In this document: positions 1-12,400 of the stretch, piece by piece
Position numbering within the stretch: the first letter of the stretch is position 1
Layout of the letters: each line of letters begins with the position of its first letter
Origin: Istiophorus platypterus
Taxonomy: Eukaryota; Chordata; Actinopteri; Istiophoriformes; Istiophoridae
Assembly (NCBI GenBank): GCA_016859345.1
Contig: CM029119.1
Coordinates: 8,505,412 to 8,569,411 of the forward strand
Length of the DNA: 64,000 bases
Direction: 5' to 3'
Position numbers and translations under genes: made by a program
Notes under the pieces: generated by a model
The model's database searches: none
The model's input: only the letters and a program-made list of their open reading frames with translations
What the model was told of the DNA's origin: nothing

Positions 1-1878
1 TGTTACCCCGAATTTCATCATCATTTATAAAAAATAATACATATACATAATATGGAGGCTGTCAAGGCACTATATAAATAATAGATACTCCATATTTTTT
101 TTTTAAATTGCATGGTAATTTCCCCAAGTAACCGATTTTAGAAACATTTCATGATTTTGAAATAAATTATAGTATCATTTCATTTCAACACTGACAGTGT
201 TATCATATCCAGATACTACTCTATGCAGTAATTCTGAACAGTTAGTCAGTAACCACTCAGTAAAGAGTAACTCAGTAACTCAATAAATTCTTGCCATTTA
301 TTTCCAAACCCCTCTTAAACACAAAGTCATTACCCCCTTATTTCCCAACCCATAGTCTGCTTCCTTTGTCCTTACCAATATCTACATATATAGGTATTGG
401 TAGCCTGTATACTAAATACTAACATGTAAATTGAAAAATCTTTCCCATAATATCATATTGTGAGAAATGGAATTTAACTAATACAAAACTCAATACACAG
501 TGCTTCAATTCATAAAATATACTTCACTATCCCTTTTTATGTATCACAAAGTGTTTTTCTGTTGTTTTTGCAGTAGTGTATTAGTCTGGCTGAGCCTCAG
601 ACAGCCAGGCTTTAGTATTCATAACATGTAGCCAAATCCAAACTTTTCACTGCAATCATGTGACATGCAGTCCCAGAATCTATTTGATAACCTGCCATGA
701 CTAGGTGTTCCCTGCTTTGTCTTTGAAAAGTGATTGAAATTCCTTACAGTCACAGCCACTCATCGACCTACAACATCCAAGGAACACGACAAAGCTCACA
801 GAATGCGATGAACCTCAAAGGATGTGTTTCGGGGTGAAAAATATAAAACTGTCTAAGCAATCGGTTGAAAACCCCAATTTTACTAACTAGATGCGAAAAG
901 GGAGGTGAAGAGGTTCAAATTTCTATCATGGTGTCAGTTTTCATTTCAAAGGACCATTGTTCCATTTGGTGTGTGGTTCTATAAAAATCAAGCAAAACCA
1001 GGGAGTAGGAAATAATTTTGTGTGAAATGCAATTCATCAAGGTCGAGGCTTCAAATGAGACAGAGTCAATAATTTCATAAATGCATTTGTGCATCTGTTT
1101 CATTTAATGATGTTCATGGACAGGCATTGTGGGTAAGGCAGTGATTAAATACTAATGTAACAAAAATAGAAACATGTATTTTGCAAATAAAACACAGCAT
1201 AAAAAGTGAAGTGCTGCTGCATGTTACAGTGCACTAAATTATCTCATTCATGCCGGAAAGAAGGAAAAACAAATCACCCCGTATAGAAACTGATGAGACC
1301 AGTAGTTAGTAACATTAGGTGGTTCACACTTGTGTTATGGCTTTACATTTACCGTTTACCACCACAGTGCTGCAGCTTAATTCTGCTCTCCCTGAAGACT
1401 TCACTGACATTTTCCAAGGTCTTATTTTCAAACCCTGCCTTGATTAGTGAAGCGGGTTTTAAGAGGAACTAATCCCATTCCCTGGAATTTTTTCCTTCTT
1501 TTATAAACCAGTCAGCAAGTGGGGAATCTAGTCAGCAATAATATACAGTAACAGGAACATGATCCTGAAGCTGAGATGATGACTATCTAACAACCAACAA
1601 GATGTTGATGTTGGCTAGTAACTAATCATTACAAGTACAAAAGCAATGTCATCTTGGATTTGCTATGTTCATTAGTGTCACATCAAAGAATAATAATGTT
1701 TTTGCCTTTTGTTTAGCTTTTTTCACGCAAATTGAAGATTGCGTATAGTTAGCTATCCGCCTTAGCCATGACATATTACTGTCATAATAGTAATGACTGT
1801 AAGCAAAACCACTTTTGCAAGAACATTCGTGGAATACATAAATCTTTCTTTTACCATTTAAAAATATGTCTAAAACCT
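1..1878 (-). other. 3' UTR and downstream flank of hs3st2-like gene
   Basis: This AT-rich stretch follows the stop codon of the sulfotransferase on the minus strand and holds no recognisable exon. Candidate minus-strand AATAAA signals, read as TTTATT on the plus strand, are at 297-302 and at the stop codon itself (about 1877-1882). The true 3' end cannot be set from sequence alone. Confidence 0.5.
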
Positions 1879-2497
1879 TTATTCCCACTTGAAATCATGA
1901 CCTACCATTTCATAAAACTTGACATTGTAAGGTCTATAGAAGTCTCGCAACTGCTCAATAGCATCTCTGTCTATCTGCACATGAGTTCTGCCTTTGGATT
2001 TGCCCAGGCAACGAGGTGAGCCGCTGCTCTCTGGCTTCTTGAGGCAAGGGAAGCCCTTGGTGCGGTTGAAATAGAAATGTTTATCTGTGACAATGCGCTT
2101 TAACCCAAGGAAATCTTGCACCCGGGCCAGCTCCCCTGCCGGGTCTGTGATAAGACGCTCTCCGCTCACAAAGTGGATCTGGGCCAGAGGGAAGTAGCGA
2201 AGCCAATTCTCAAGGTGCAGAGCGTACAGACCGATCCGAATGGCATTCCAGGATGTGTCCACGGTGCCCAGGCACTGGTTTCTGAAGGCCAGCTCCTGGA
2301 AGCTCGGCAGGTCGGGAGTTTTAGATAAAGTCTGGGTGTAATCTGATATTGCGCGGGTGACGGGGTCTCGCACCACCACGATGAGTTTGGTATTACGGGA
2401 CATGGCAGAGATTCGGTGTGGTGTCTCTTTTGTCACAAAGTAGCTTGGTGTCTTCTCCATTGTGATCTGGCTTTCAAGAGTCCTTGGCATTAAACCT
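1879..2497 (-). CDS. hs3st2: hs3st2-like coding exon 2
   Basis: Encodes the rest of the sulfotransferase domain, from GLMPRTLES to the terminal DFKWE and TAA. The acceptor is TTCCTTCAG|AGG at 2498-2500. The 3'-phosphate-binding motif, the substrate-cleft segment and the disulfide cysteines are all intact, so the gene looks functional. The stop codon overlaps an AATAAA hexamer. Confidence 0.93.
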
Positions 2498-5400
2498 CTG
2501 AAGGAAGGATGAAAACACAAAGCAAAAGTTCCAGTTAGATAAAGGCTTTGCATTTACCATAACATTAATTAAATTTTTTTTGTCTCTACTTGCTGTCTTG
2601 CTGTTTTGAATTGCTTAAATTACTGCACAGGCTAAAAGAGACAGACTCAGAGGTTATAATTTCCTCACATTCATCCTGTCAAAAGGCAAAAAGTGCATAT
2701 TAGATGTCTATTTAGGGCATAATTTCCCATTTTGAGTTACAAAGGCATAAAACCTCACTAACCAAGAAGCTCCAGTTTGGCTTTGAACCCAGTTTCTCAA
2801 TGTAAATGCTAATAAGAGCACTGAAGCAAAGTCAGAGTATACTGTTGTCACTGGAGACTTGTCTTGCAGGCAGCTCTACCGCACATCACCCCTGCATGGT
2901 TTAAGTGCAATAAATCACTATGGATGCAAACAGACCACATATATCAGAGTGACTCTGTTAGCTTGCTTCTGGGTCCTCAAACTAGGCCATAGTGGTCTTT
3001 GAAAGAAAGGATTTTAACAGGTACGTTTTTACAGAGTAAAAGTTTGAGGTTTGACTTGAAACCATCAAAGACTTTAAAAAGAGCCTTTAAATAGGGCTGC
3101 AACTAAATATTATTTTCATTACTGATTATACAGTTGATTATATTCTCAATTCTTCAATTTATCATTCGTACTACATAAGATCAGAAAATTGTATAAAAAT
3201 GCCCATTACAATTTCCCAAAAATGGACGCAGCCCATTTACGAGGGTCTGGATTCATTTTCAGAGCTTACATTCTTAAAACGTTTCGTTGCACCGAGACCA
3301 ACCTTTTGAAATAACTATGTTCATTCGTTTTCCGCAGGAGTGCCCATCCCTGGACCACCTGGTTCGGCACTAAATCCTTCAGCTCAGACTTGTTGGGCCA
3401 TTATTGCATTTCCGCTCATTTATTCTCGACAGTCACCATTTGACGCATCCGTGATTCTTTTGTTTAGATATGGCATAAAAAAACAACACATGCATATTGA
3501 GAATTAGACCATGACTATTCAAAACAAGAATTTGGCCTTCACTGATGATTGTTTGCCAGAGAGTTTCAGAAAAGTGACTATTTATTTTGAAAATGATCCT
3601 CGGAAGTCCGTGAGTTGGCATTTGACCTTTACTTGACAGCTTTGACAGCTGCCAGTCAAATTACGGTAAAGGGCGAGGGATCACGTCTTTAAGACACATC
3701 GCTGCGATAAAAGGGCTTCAGCCTCCAAGCGTCCTGAGGAGTGCCAATTAGTGGAAATACTTTCAGCCTTCAATTATTTTATAACAACCGATTCCCATAC
3801 CTCCTGGAGGGCGCATGACAGCCAGTCATTAACATGAAGTATAATCGGAAGTTGATCTCTGTTTGTTTTGCGTGGATGACTAAAGCATAACATATGTCTG
3901 CTTTAAATATGTAATTAAGGAGTTTAAATAAATATGCATGTGTTTGATGTGTGGGATCTACAGACATAGAGAGACACTTGATGATATGTCAAACAAAGCA
4001 ATTTGAAAGGGACACGCTTTGCTAAAGGTGTTTCATTTAGTATTTTAAAGTCAATAAATCACTCATTTCGATATTCATTTTGAGATATCAGTATATCTGC
4101 CACAAACAAACAAGGCAATAGCTCAGAGGCCTGGCAGCTACAGCCGGCCTGCACACTGCAGTTTATGCTGTTTGCCTGCAGAGGTTGGATTTTATGAGAA
4201 ATCTGATGAACCACAACAGTACATCTAGAAAAAAAGAGGGCCACGGTTCTGCTGGTGTAAAAAGAGCTCAGGCCTCCAAAGTCTTTTGCAATAAAAACAT
4301 GAAATGAGTCAAGAGACTGCAGAAAAACACACGGCATGTGTTTACCCGACTCAAAACAGAGTGTACTGTACCCAGAGAGGCACCCAGCTGAGGGAGGAGG
4401 ACAAGGACTGTGCAAGGCCACGTTTCTGTCGGTAGGAAGCTGATTTTACATGAGGACTGTTTTTAATTATCAGAAGCACTTACACTTGCTGGCAGGGGAG
4501 ATGGAGGCTGCCATTTGTCTCAGCTTCCATGTAAATCATAGCATTTTTATAATATATTCTAATTTTAAAATATTATATAATTCAGTATCACTCCCAATTA
4601 GACAGACTTAAACAGAGAATAAAAAGCATTTTAAAAAGTATTTAAGATCAACCACAACAAGTTCCCTTTAAATTCGAGTTGTAGAAATCTGGCATTATAT
4701 TAAACACTTAGATTGGTCAATTAGAATCATCTTTTAGATAACAAAGAAAAAGAGGTATGTAATGTATTAGCAAATAAATGCACGTTGGACTGATGCTGAC
4801 CCTGACCCTAAAGGTCTAAGGACTCCCATGAGTCTCCAAGGGTCCAAGGCCAAGTGAGAAGGCAACACTTCACCTTTCCAGACAAATAATCACTGAAACC
4901 ACTAACAGATTTGACTTCGAGCGACCATATAATACACTGTGTCCACAACTTAGCAACTTCTATAATTTACCACACCGACAACCTCTGATCTCTTGCCCCC
5001 AAAATGTGAAGAAACCACAGCTGCGCTGTCATTGGCGGGTTTCGGCTCATGGACTGGGTTACATGACAGGTGAGACGTCCTCTTACCTGTACCACTCCAG
5101 GCCTCGGTCATAGTTCCTGTCGAAAAAGTGTGTCTCGGTGCCAGCCGCTCGCACGTCAGGGTGGATTCGGATAAACTCCAGAACAGCTCTCGTCCCTCCC
5201 TTTTTCACGCCAACTATGATGGCGTTGGGTAACTTTTTATTCCCAAACTTTAAATTCCCCGTCGGGATGCTGGGTGTGTCGTTCCCGGCTGCGTGGAGGG
5301 TCGAAGGGGGTCTTTGGTCGGTTCTCGGCCGGGCTGCCTCCGCACCGCTCGGCCTCTCGTCCGAAGGCAGAACGCAGGAGAGGGATTTCTGGAGGCGCCT

Positions 5401-5589
5401 TTTAGCTCCGTCGGCCGGGACGCGCTGGCAGCTCGGCGTCGGCTCACCTGACTTTGGCATGATGGCATCGGCGGGGAACAGCGCGCAGTAGCACAGATAC
5501 GAGAGGAGAAGCGCCACCAGGCAAACCGATGTTCTCGTAAGCCTGTGGGAGAAGGGGAAAAGTCGACCGAAGACCAGCACGCATGCCAT
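1879..5589 (-). CDS. hs3st2: Heparan sulfate glucosamine 3-O-sulfotransferase, HS3ST2-like (2 exons)
   Basis: Type II Golgi enzyme that moves sulfate from PAPS to the 3-OH of glucosamine in heparan sulfate. Coding exons are 5589-5087 and 2497-1879 (minus). Joining TACAG|GTAAGA to TTCAG|AGGTTT restores W-Y-R-G-L-M-P and gives 373 residues; human HS3ST2 has 367. A short cytosolic tail and one membrane segment (about residues 18-38) precede a low-complexity stem. The sulfotransferase domain has the 5'-PAPS loop VGVKKGGTR (126-134), the family's catalytic glutamate in TETHFFD (152), the 3'-phosphate motif VRDPVTRAISDY (about 210-221) and the C-terminal pair of cysteines in FPCLKK...PRCLGK. MPRTLESQIT, FPLAQIHFVSGERLITDPAGE-type sequence and GKSKGRTHVQID fit HS3ST2 better than HS3ST4 or HS3ST3. 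The start ATG has G at -3 and +4. The paralogue name is from recalled family sequences, not a tree. Confidence 0.9.
2498..5086 (-). other. Intron 1 of hs3st2-like gene
   Basis: A 2.6-kb intron with canonical GT and AG ends. It is AT-rich. No conserved coding segment, RNA gene or clear transposon was recognised inside it. Confidence 0.85.
5087..5589 (-). CDS. hs3st2: hs3st2-like coding exon 1
   Basis: Encodes residues 1-167 plus two bases of codon 168: cytosolic tail, membrane anchor, stem and the start of the sulfotransferase domain up to GLEWYR. The donor reads ACAG|GTAAGA on the minus strand. The stem is rich in Pro, Arg and Ala and poorly conserved, as is usual in this family. Overlapping frames here are GC-rich shadows. 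Confidence 0.9.
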
Positions 5590-6400
5590 CTCTCCATGGA
5601 CATGAACAGTGCATGGTTTTATAATTGATTTCGCGATCCGTCCTTTCTGGTTTCTTTCAGTCGCTCCAAAGCAGGAAAAAAAAGGAAAAAAGAAAAAGAA
5701 AACTTCAGTCAGTTGACGGTTGATACTTCCATCACTCGACCACGGAGCCCGTCAACACGCTCCATCTGCGCCCCGTCTCTCCGGTGCCTTCACTGAGGAG
5801 GCGACCCTCGCTGCGCGCTGAGTTCGCGCAACGACATCCTCCCGCAAAACTCCTGGACGTCTCCATGGTCATCACGCACGAGTGAAGCGCAGAGGGAAGG
5901 GGGGGAAGAGGATGAGGAGGAAGAGGAGGAGGAGGAGGAGGAGGAAGGGGGGGGGCTGCTCTCCGGCAACTTGAGCGGACTGTCAGCTCCGAGCCGGCTG
6001 AGACAGAAAAATGCTTCAACACGCTGACGTCAGAACGTCTTTCCATCTCAAAGAGAAAAGAAAAAAGAAAAAAGGAAAAGAAAGTATCCGGCCCTTCTCC
6101 TCTCATCCGTCCGACTTTACTCACTTTGCATCATGCAGGCTTCCTCTGTGGCTGCTGCAGAGCACACATGGACCCGTAGTCCATGCACCCCCCCCCGTGG
6201 CAGAACGAGCCCAGCCACATAAGATTTGCTGTTTGAATCTGAATATATTTACATGTGTGCAAAAAAAAAAAGGCCTGTGATGAAAATAGGATGCAACAGT
6301 GGTGACGGTTAATCTAAACATTGTTTCGGACGTGTTTACACCGGCAGCACTTGACAAATAAGAATGAAACGCAGCCATAATTTATTCCCTCTCTCCAGCG
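5590..6400 (-). promoter_or_regulatory. 5' UTR and GC-rich promoter region of hs3st2-like gene
   Basis: Sequence upstream of the sulfotransferase ATG is CpG-richer than its surroundings, mainly 5590-6000. It includes a (GGA)n run at about 5911-5957 and A/G-rich tracts. No TATA box or transcription start could be placed. Short frames here, such as 5732-6124 and 6011-6280, are low-complexity and have no recognisable domain. Confidence 0.45.
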
Positions 6401-9400
6401 GCACTGCGGACCTCCATTTGGTGGAAGGCTGATCGGCCTTGAGCTGTTGAACAGGTCAGCAACAGTGTCCCCTTTTCTGTTTAAGTGACCTGAGGTTAAA
6501 TGTTTTGATGATGGGTTAACTCTGTGTCAAAGAGCTGCCAGTTAGGTTCGGTGAACCAGTGCTTAACAGCGCTTGCTGGTGGATATCATGTGATATGATC
6601 AAAAGCTCGAGAAAAGCAGGGTTTCTCGTGAAACTTTGATCAATATTGCTCAGGTCGCCCAGTGCTGATACTCAATTTGATCAGACAAACAAAAACATAA
6701 AATATTGCGATTACTAATTAGTTGTTTCAATTGTTTTCTAAAGAAAAAAGCCCCCAAAAGTTCCCAAGTGTGGATATTGGCAAATGATCAGACAAAATAA
6801 GATATTAAAACATAGTACTAAGAATGTGTTTTTGCACTAACGTATGATTTGTAACTGCATTAAATGATTTATACGTAGTGCTATTTAACTTACTACTATT
6901 TCCATTTGGTCCCCTCTTACAAACTGACAGAGGAACTGCTCTTGATCCTCAAACACAGCCAGATCAGCTGGTGATAATAACAAACAAGTAAGACAAGCAC
7001 GTCCACATGTCAGTGACCCTCAAATAGATGAGCTTCCTTTGAGCAAGGTTTTGTTTCAGTAACACGTCTTTCCTGTTATGTAACATATTGTGCTGACTGT
7101 CTAGAGTTTGGCGATTACAAGAAAAACTGGTAATCATTGCCAGTCATCTGCCTTTATTAGTGGTTAAGTAACTATTTCCCCATTTTCCATTCTGGAAACC
7201 ACAGCACAGCCAGCTGACTCACTGTAAGGATGGAGCTTTTAGAGGCCCAGTAGTCCTGAGGCCCCGGAGCAGGTGCCCACTTTGCTCGGTTGGTAATCCA
7301 GCCCTAAGTGTGTGTGTTCTCTAGCAGGCTCAAAGGCAGTAATCTTATCCCCAGCATCCCTCTCCTCTTCGTGGAGGAAGTGTTCTGGAGTTGGTTTTAG
7401 CAGAACGTGCAGGGTGGGTCATCCCTCTTAGTTTCCTTATGACTGATACAAATGTAGACAACCCCGGGGTGGAAACAGAAGAGGATAAAAACTCCCAGGA
7501 CTGCAGAGACGCACGGGGAGGAGTCGAGGTGTCACAGGGGTGCTCCCGCGGGTGTCTGCACCCCAATCTCGGAGGCCTCTGATTAAAGAATGATTTATAG
7601 GGGCTGGTTGGTGAGGCCCGCTCAGCAATTCGTCTAGTGAATGAGATTTTTCCTCAGGAAGAGGGCGGGTAAATCAAACCTCGGGGCAAGAAGCCTGCAA
7701 AACTCTGCGATAGGGCTCGGTGATTAAATGTTATAATCGCATCTGCTGAGTGTGTGGTTTGTTTTTGCAGTGCCACAATCACAGATACTGTTACCAAACA
7801 TCAGTTTACCCTTGGTTTAATCTGGAGAACATATGTCTTGGTTTTGTTAGAAACCACTAGCACTACAGGGGTAACCGAGCTTACCATTATAGATTGACTT
7901 AACTATAACAGAAGAGTAATGTGGAGTAATTTAATTCCATTACATTTTTTTTTACATTTTTTTTTACACTTTCCCATTTTATACAGAAAAAATGTGTCTG
8001 GCAATACATAATGTTTTATTCTTCATATTCATGGTTGTCTTTATTCCCGGTTGTCTTTTGGCCCTAATTTGCCCATTGACAACTCCACCGGCGACACACC
8101 TCATTTGTCAGAGGTAAGTGATACCTGAGGGGGAGCGAACGTCAGCCTGTCTTGAATCTGATCTGACACTGGCTGCAGATACAGATGATCCAGACACCTT
8201 TACATTACAAATGTATGAGCAACACAGATTCAATTCACACCCCTTTGTGAAATAGTGCGCACGCGCGCACACTCACACCCACACACACACGCGCACACAC
8301 GCACACACACAGACTTGGAACTGTTCCACCTGGTGACAAATGTGCAATCGCAGTGTTTGTTTTAGTCAGTGTGTCAGTTCACACAGCGTTAAGATATAAA
8401 GCAGCTTCCAAGCCTCAGGTGATCCAGTGGACCAGTACCTCAGATGCTAACATTATGAACATACATGCTGAAGCAGCAGACCGTGGACCAGTATATCTTC
8501 TATCTGCTGCATCAATACTGAAAAGAAGACTGATGCTCTAGATCCTGTAAAAATCCAAGGTAAACAGCAGCTGTGAGTGGAGTATGGCTGTAATTATCAT
8601 AACATACAGTAAAACCCTGATCAGATTCCAGCTGGACAACCATCGTAGCTTTAACTATGTAGCTTGGGGCCTCAGATTTCCTTCTTTATTGTACAGGCCA
8701 CTAAAATGAGGCAAAGACGAATGTCACAACCACCTGGTGGATAACTGAATCAAGAAGACACCTCAAACTCTGATAAATTATAGATCTCTAATATCTGAGT
8801 GGTGTATAGATTTGAAGAGCTGCTTTTAGTTGTGCATCCTTTGCAGTCCTGGCTGCCCAATAATGTTACGATACTGACCTCTATGGGTCACATTATGACA
8901 GTGCACCAACTTTGCATCATCCCAATATATTGAAGCAATAGTGAAAGTATTTAAGACGCAAACACTGGACTGTAAATATCAGGGCCTAGAACCTGACAGA
9001 ATTCGACCGCAAAACAACTCAAACAGACTCTAAATATTAAATGTCACGTCTCTCGTAAATCATTGACTGTTATGCTCAATGCTTTAGAAGTAAGGAATTT
9101 AAAGAAAAGGTTTCAAGAGCGTCGAATAAACGCATCTGATTATTCCAAAAACTTCCAAAAACTTAAAAAACCCTTTTAATTTGTTATTGGAAAAGGTGAA
9201 GATGGCGTGGATAATAAAAGTCAGCACTTATGGGTTAACATCGGCTTTACCTTGTTTTTGTCAGGGAATTTCATGAGTGGTTGTACATAAACTGACCAAG
9301 CTGCCTGGTCATTACACATAATGAGGAAGCATCACGGGTTGTATGATATGTAAATTATGCATGAAACAATATATAATCCTTGTATTTGCTAAAAAGTCAT

Positions 9401-12400
9401 TCACAGACAAACCCTGTTTTTTGTACTGGCTTAAAATACATTCAGGGAAATTAGACCCCAGATATGTCTATTCTCCCTTAGAACAAAGTGTCCTAAAACT
9501 ACAATAATAGAAATCAAGATCTGTGATTCAAGGGGAGAAGAGCTATATAAAAGCAGTGTCAGCACTAGTCACCCTGATGGAGCATGTGGGAGCCTGCTCA
9601 GAAACATAACAATCGTTTTTTTAATGATAAGATATTCTCATGAAGTTAGAAAAGAGTATGAAGCTGACGAAAATATTTTTAGTAGAAATTAAAGTTGTTA
9701 GAGAGGGCTGAGGATCTCCAGGACCCTATTATACATATTAATTTTTATATTTTCCTGATGTTTTTGCTATAAATGATATACCCAACCCCTATATTTATTT
9801 ACTATCCTTGTATCAATAATGGATTTATTAAAGAGTTTCACACTTTTTTCTTTTCTTTTTTTGCAGCTAGGCCTTAAAAAAACTACCCAACTGAAATTAA
9901 AGATGAAGGGAAAAAACACTGAAATCAAGAATATTACTAAAGGAATTTCACATTTTGAATTAATATATAAGCTTAACAGAATGTAGGGTGACGGTAAATG
10001 TAGGCTTGTAAATTCCAGAATAAAGGGATCTCATGCATATACACTTACTCTCGTCTTTCTGCTCTGGGCTCATTTGTTGGCTAGAGGTTTGCTTCTAACT
10101 GAAGATGTCAGTAAGACATTCTATATTCTTCCTCTTTTTTTCTACACAAAGGCCCATAAGAAATCAAGAGAACAGAGGTGGGGCTGCAGAGTCTAACCCC
10201 CTGCAGTTAAATTGATCTCGTTATCATTCCTCCGACACTTCCTAATTACATGCTTGGGGCTGTTTGTGGCTCACATTGCCAATGTCTTGCAAATTTGGTA
10301 ATAGAGATGCTTTCAGGAGACAAGTGTTAACAAGACAAGAGTTAGCAGCTCTGTGAAGCTTGACTTAGGCACAATGATGCTTGGAGCTAAATGCTAACAT
10401 GTCAACAATGGCTATGTTAACATGGTGGTGTTTAGCAGGTATAATATTTACCATCTAACATGACATAATTAGCACTTAACACAAAGTACAGCAGAAGCTG
10501 GTGGGAATGTCTCTAGTTTTGCAGGTAACTGATAATAAACCAAAGTCATGGACCAATTAAAATTTTGATTAATGGGGCTAATTGGATTTGGGGGAACAAG
10601 AGAATAATAAAAGATAATACTGAGGGGAGTGTGAACATCTGTACATAAAAGTTGTAACATTTCATTTTAAAACCAAAAATGTTAACCTCATGGTGCTGCT
10701 AAATGAAAATACAAGATCAACCAGGTCAGATTCATCATCTGGGAACCATGAATTTCTTTACAACTTTTGTGTTAGGCCATCTCATAGTAATTGATTTATT
10801 TCAGTCTGGACCAAAGTACACACCCACATTGCCAAAGCCACATTGTTAACATGACTAAAATTTCTCTACTTTTATATGATCCTAACATCGGGCATTTTAT
10901 AATACTGTTTATCAAGAAAACTCCAAAAAGTGATCTCTTTAGAGCAATATATAACAGAAGTACATCAATTCATCTATGCTCCTAATATACTATATGAATT
11001 CTAATGGCCAGCAGTTATGCAGGGGATGGGAGTTTAGGCCGTAAAATAAGTCGTGCAGAGCAATAGTAGATGTCTGCCTTTGGTTTTTGAAGCAGAGACT
11101 CTTCTGCTTTAACTTTCCTGTCAGCTATCCATTTGATTGAGGGCATTTTAATGATGAACTTGTCTGCTTGAATAAGAATGCTTTGCCAAAGTGTTCGAAT
11201 TCTGCTGAAGTATCAGCTTGACACAATGTTGGACACTGATTCCCCTGCAATATGTTGTAGATCGTATGCTGATCTGTATGATGGTCTGACTCTTTGTGTG
11301 CTGACGGTGTTGATTCATATGAGCCAGGAATAATAATAATTATCTTGTAGATGGAGTTATTCTGTATTCTTTCATGCACTGACCCATATTTTTTTCAGTG
11401 TCTTTATTGTATGTCAGAACCTTTCTTTGCCAGTTTATTCTCTGAGTTTTGCATCTTCGGTATCTTACAATCACAATACTAAGATGTCCTGATATACCTT
11501 GTGAGGTTAGGATGCCTTGTATACCTATTGGCTTTCATAAACCTTGGTCACTTTAATATGCTTTCAAAAACATCTATCCTCTGACAGTATGGAGTTACCA
11601 GTCAGTTTTCTTTGTTCTCTGCTGTAAATTCAAAGTAATCCAAGTAGATCCGTTCTTCCTGTGGAGCATTTTGTTTCTCCTAAAGCTGGACTTTGATAAT
11701 GACTAATAATGATTTTTTTTTTTTCTTTTTCACAAGGTCACAGGTCATAGGTTGAGGTTGTAGTCTTTTCTATGTCTATAGTTGACAAACACAAGCTTTT
11801 GCACATTTTAATAATTTCATCGATCTCTCTGTGCTTTCTGGTAGTTTCTGCTCAGTGCATCTGCAAAACAACATCTTTATCCTCAAATAAATTTGTAGCG
11901 CTCTTTGTTTCTATGTGAAAGTATTTTTTTTAATGTCAGGGAGAGTTACATGAGAAAATTGCTTACTCTCTTGTTTCTTTATAGTAAATTTGAGGCTACC
12001 ACCAGCTGCCCATTAACTTGGCTAGAATGAATCTTCCCAAGAATTTGTCAGTCTGGACTGGAGAGAATCGTATCATAGTGCCAGAACTACTCTGATGTGA
12101 GAAGAAGCTAATCATAGCTTGAGAGAATTCATATTCGCTTGAAGAAGATAATTCTTACATAAAGGACATTTTTATATCTTATTCTTGTTGTCAAGTCCAA
12201 AGATTAATCCTAGAGCTTGAGCACTCAAAAGCTGCTGGTGATATAATTTCCCCTCTCATTAGAAATAAAGGACAGTCTTTGGTGGCTTTTCCTTGCAAAC
12301 TCTTTAGAGAATGAACATAGTGACATCAATGTTGTGATGTACTTTTATATTTGGTGGGGTATGATATAAAGAAATATCTGATGGTTATTTAAACTAAAAA

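Noticed and set aside
5732..6378. Frames upstream of the sulfotransferase as a divergent gene
   Set aside because: They are proline- or lysine-rich translations of GC-rich and A/G-rich promoter DNA with no recognisable domain.
9540..9575. TATA-like sequence GCTATATAAAAGCAG as a promoter
   Set aside because: No exon, donor or coding sequence follows it, and the surrounding DNA is AT-rich.
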